NCBI GenBank assembly: GCA_009773005.1
Contig: WOUT01000023.1
Span: 1-34,803, forward strand
DNA from: Chloroflexota bacterium
Lineage (GTDB): Bacteria; Chloroflexota; Anaerolineae; Anaerolineales; Anaerolineaceae
Direction: 5' to 3'
Length of the DNA stretch: 34,803 bases
Shown here: positions 31,903-34,803 of the stretch, piece by piece
Position numbering within the stretch: the stretch's first letter is position 1
Layout: every line of letters starts with the position of its first letter
The notes under the pieces: model-generated
What the model saw: the letters and a program-made list of their open reading frames with translations, nothing else
Database searches by the model: none
Told to the model about the DNA's origin: nothing
Position numbers and translations under genes: made by a program

Positions 31903-34803
31903 ATGCCAGCGCCTGAGACCATTCACCAGCTCGTCGCGAGGTTCGAAGAGAACCGCGCCGCCTACCGCTCCGGCAAGTATAACGAGGCGCAGTTACGGCA
32001 GGAGTTCCTCGATAAATTCTTTGAAGCCCTTGGTTGGGATATTTATAACAAGAACGGTTTTTCACCCGAATACCGCGACGTGGTGATCGAGGATTCGCTG
32101 CAGATCGAGGGGGCATCAAAAGCGCCGGACTACGCCTTCAAGATCGGCAAGGAACGCAAATTTTATGTGGAAGCCAAGAAACCCTCTGTTGACATTAAAG
32201 GGGATATTCACCCGGCCTACCAGCTGAGACGCTACGCCTGGAATGCGCACCTGCCCCTCAGCATCCTGACGGATTTTGAAGAACTGGCGGTCTACAACTG
32301 CAAGAACAAACCCAACCCGGGCGACAGCGCCGCCACCGGGCGGGATAAGTTCTACTGCTATACCGAGTACGTTGAAAAGTGGGACGAGATCGCGGGCATT
32401 TTCTCGCGTGACGCGGTGTGGAAGGGTTCCTTCGACCGCTTCGCGGAATCCTCCAAGGGCAAGAAGGGTACCACCGAGGTGGACGATGCGATCCTGGGGG
32501 ATATCGAAAGTTGGCGCAAGCTGCTGGCGTTGAATATCGCGCTGCGCAACCCGCAGGTGGCGGATGAGCGCCAGTTGAATTACGCCGTGCAGATGACCAT
32601 CGACCGCATCCTCTTTTTGCGCATCTGCGAGGACCGGGGCATCGAGCCGGAAGAACAATTCAAGAACATGACCAGCCGCCCCGGAATTTACGCCCGGATG
32701 GTGGAACTCTTCCGGCGGGCGGACATGAAGTACAACTCGGGGTTGTTCCACTTCAGCGAGGAAAAAGGCAACGATAGCGCGGCGGACACGTTCACGCCAG
32801 GGCTGAGCATTGATGACAAGGTGTTGAAAGAAATTATTGCGAGCATTTATTACCCGTGTCCGTACATCTTCAAGGAAATTCCGGTGGAGATATTGGGGCA
32901 GGTGTATGAGCAGTTCTTGGGCAAGGTCATCAGGTTGACTCCGGGGCACACCGCCAAGATTGACCTTAAACCGGAAGTGCGTAAAGCCGGCGGGGTGTAT
33001 TACACGCCGAAGTACATTGTGGAGTACATCGTGGCGAACACGGTTGGCAGGCTGCTGGAAGGCAAGACACCTGCGGAAGCGGCGGAACTGAAGATCGTTG
33101 ACCCAGCCTGCGGCAGCGGTTCGTTCCTGTTGGGGGCCTACCAGCATCTGTTGGACTGGCACGTGAAATGGTATACGGAGCATGACCCGGAGAAGTGGGC
33201 GAAGGGCAGGAGCCCGGCGCTGATGGCTGCCAACGGCGGAGGCTGGAAACTGACCACCGCCAGGATGAAAGAAATATTAGTAAACAACATCCACGGGGTG
33301 GATATTGACGCGCAGGCGGTGGAAGTGACCAAGCTCAGCCTGCTCTTGAAGGTGCTGGAAGAGGAAAGCGGGCAGTTGAGCCTGGGGCTGGAGCGAGTGC
33401 TGCCTGATCTGGGCAGGAACATCCATTGCGGCAACTCGCTCATCGGCGAGGATTACTTTGAGGGTCAATTAACGGTGGATGAAAAAGAGCGCGAGCGGGT
33501 CAACCCCTTTGAATGGAGCCGCGTCTTCCCGGATGTTTTTGCGAAAGGCGGGTTTGATGTTGTGATAGGGAATCCGCCGTATGTCAGGCAGGAAGCTTTG
33601 GGGAATGATAAGCAGTATTTCCAGAAACACTATCAGGTATATGCCGGAACTGCCGACTTGTACTCGTACTTTATTGAAAAGGGCGTTTCACTTCTTGCCC
33701 CCGGAGGACAATTCAGTTATATCGTAGCCAACAAGTGGATGAGAGCCAATTACGGCGAAGCCTTGCGTAAGTGGTTAAAAACAAAATGTATCGAGGAAAT
33801 CACCGATTTTGGAGACTTGCCAGTATTCGAAAATGCAACAACATACCCGTGCATTATTAAAATTTCAAACCATACTCCACATTTACAACCCCAAATTACC
33901 GTTATTAAAACATTAACTTTCACCAATTTACAGGATTATGTAAAGAACGAAGGGATTAAATTAGATCAATTAAAGTTTTCGGACAGTGGTTGGTCATTAG
34001 TGGATGAAAACATTCAAAAAATATTTGATAAATTGGCATTGCATGCAGAACCATTAGAAAAATATGTAAAAGGAAAAATATTTAGGGGAGTATTGACTGG
34101 TTTGAACGAAGCATTTGTAATTGACCAAACAACCCGTGACCGATTGATCTTGGAGGACCCAAAAAGCAACGAATTGATTAAACCATTCCTAATCGGTAAA
34201 GATATAAAAAGATACAAACCACCTGAAAGTGAAAGATACCTAATTCTTATTCCGAGGGGATGGACTAAAGAAAAGTCAAAAAACTCAACAAATGCCTGGC
34301 GATGGTTTCAACAAAACTATCTAGCAATTGCAAAACACTTAGAACCTTTTTCATTGGCTGCTGCAAAGCGATTTGACAAAGGTGATTACTGGTGGGAATT
34401 AAGATCATGTGGTTATTATGAGGAATTTAAGAAAACGAAAATTACTTGGGGAAATCTTGCAACAACACCAAAGTTTTATATTGATTATGATAGGTATTAT
34501 ATTAATGCCCCAAGTGTAATTATTGCTTCCTCTGATCTATATCTCTTAGGAATTTTGAATTCGAAGGTTTGTTATTATGTAATTTCTCACATTGCTGCAG
34601 GCAGACAAGGTGGTTTCTTTGAATATAAACCTGTTTATGTCTCAAAGGTTCCTATATATATAATCGATTTTTCCAAACCTGCTGAGGTCAAAATCCACGA
34701 CCGAATGGTCGCGTTAGTTGACCGCATGCTTGACTTATATAAACGCACACCATCAACACCACAAGAACAAGAACGACTGACGCGGGATATCGCGTCCACG
34801 GAT
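31903..34803 (+). CDS. Type IIG restriction-modification enzyme (Eco57I-like), 3' end beyond window
   Basis: An open frame of 967 codons runs from the ATG (GGGGAG 5 nt upstream) to the window edge without a stop, so the gene is incomplete. The N-terminal nuclease shows a PD-(D/E)xK site: P75-D76 and E90-A91-K92. The adenine methyltransferase has the SAM-binding motif VDPACGSGSF (D400-G406) and catalytic NPPY (557-560). Residues from about 620 to 930 form the target-recognition region (TaqI-like C-terminal specificity type), encoded in A+T-rich DNA. A single chain would both methylate and cut DNA. The nuclease motif argues against a PglX-type BREX methylase. No separate methylase or specificity gene is visible in the window. 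Confidence 0.88.
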   Translation, partial: MPAPETIHQLVARFEENRAAYRSGKYNEAQLRQEFLDKFFEALGWDIYNKNGFSPEYRDVVIEDSLQIEGASKAPDYAFKIGKERKFYVEAKKPSVDIKGDIHPAYQLRRYAWNAHLPLSILTDFEELAVYNCKNKPNPGDSAATGRDKFYCYTEYVEKWDEIAGIFSRDAVWKGSFDRFAESSKGKKGTTEVDDAILGDIESWRKLLALNIALRNPQVADERQLNYAVQMTIDRILFLRICEDRGIEPEEQFKNMTSRPGIYARMVELFRRADMKYNSGLFHFSEEKGNDSAADTFTPGLSIDDKVLKEIIASIYYPCPYIFKEIPVEILGQVYEQFLGKVIRLTPGHTAKIDLKPEVRKAGGVYYTPKYIVEYIVANTVGRLLEGKTPAEAAELKIVDPACGSGSFLLGAYQHLLDWHVKWYTEHDPEKWAKGRSPALMAANGGGWKLTTARMKEILVNNIHGVDIDAQAVEVTKLSLLLKVLEEESGQLSLGLERVLPDLGRNIHCGNSLIGEDYFEGQLTVDEKERERVNPFEWSRVFPDVFAKGGFDVVIGNPPYVRQEALGNDKQYFQKHYQVYAGTADLYSYFIEKGVSLLAPGGQFSYIVANKWMRANYGEALRKWLKTKCIEEITDFGDLPVFENATTYPCIIKISNHTPHLQPQITVIKTLTFTNLQDYVKNEGIKLDQLKFSDSGWSLVDENIQKIFDKLALHAEPLEKYVKGKIFRGVLTGLNEAFVIDQTTRDRLILEDPKSNELIKPFLIGKDIKRYKPPESERYLILIPRGWTKEKSKNSTNAWRWFQQNYLAIAKHLEPFSLAAAKRFDKGDYWWELRSCGYYEEFKKTKITWGNLATTPKFYIDYDRYYINAPSVIIASSDLYLLGILNSKVCYYVISHIAAGRQGGFFEYKPVYVSKVPIYIIDFSKPAEVKIHDRMVALVDRMLDLYKRTPSTPQEQERLTRDIASTD

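Noticed and set aside
32116-33183. 355-codon open frame on the minus strand
   Set aside because: It lies entirely within the Type IIG gene, whose plus-strand product has nuclease and methyltransferase motifs; the minus frame gives no recognisable protein and reflects high G+C coding DNA.
31903-34803. BREX PglX methyltransferase
   Set aside because: The N-terminal PD...ExK nuclease site and the absence of any other BREX gene in the window favour a Type IIG enzyme.

Overview
The window is a bacterial chromosome segment, most likely from a Chloroflexota bacterium of the Anaerolineae type. This placement is an inference. It rests on the mix of gene families (a DUF5667 protein paired with an ECF sigma factor, a fused glutamate formiminotransferase/cyclodeaminase, a RodZ-like protein), on Thr/Pro-rich low-complexity tails on several exported proteins, and on the absence of any outer-membrane gene. 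No rRNA gene or taxonomic marker settles it.

Region 1 (1-6281, all +) is the distal end of the ribosomal protein superoperon: adk, map, rpmJ, rpsM, rpsK, rpsD, rpoA, rplQ, truA, rplM, rpsI. infA, often found between map and rpmJ, is not there. Region 2 (6425-13983, +) holds a MazG pyrophosphohydrolase with a degenerate methylase domain, FtcD, dCTP deaminase, a NodB-like lipoprotein, an ATP-cone/nucleoside-kinase fusion and an unknown membrane protein. It ends at a bidirectional terminator. Region 3 (14018-15488, -) is an overlapping pair: an ECF sigma factor and a DUF5667 membrane protein that is probably its anti-sigma factor. Region 4 (15571-19812, +) has a Cys-based protein phosphatase, ribosomal protein L9 with an acidic repeat tail, a RodZ-like protein with two HTH domains, and RimO.

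Region 5 (19839-23676) has a one-TM protein with a helical extracytoplasmic domain (-), MurJ (-), an RsmI-family methyltransferase (+) and tRNA-Glu(UUC) (-). The tRNA is followed by two 94-bp tandem repeats, each starting with a copy of the tRNA 3' end and each carrying a terminator. Region 6 (23749-26490, -) is a tightly overlapping operon of a CPA2 antiporter, a PII-like protein and a DUF1786 protein. Region 7 (26611-31127) has the catalytic subunit of methylmalonyl-CoA mutase with its epimerase (+), then a UMF1-type MFS transporter and L-lactate dehydrogenase (both -). These genes look clearly more G+C-rich than the ribosomal genes.

Region 8 (31128-31902) contains no protein gene. On the minus strand it carries four tandem RNA modules that resemble c-di-GMP-I (GEMM-I) riboswitch aptamers, 85-91 nt apart. 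An extended -10 promoter lies immediately before the first module and a strong intrinsic terminator follows the last. This is the most unusual element of the window. Region 9 (31903 to the window end, +) is an incomplete single-chain Type IIG restriction-modification gene. Its target-recognition part is strikingly A+T-rich compared with its nuclease and methyltransferase parts, as expected after a specificity-domain swap.
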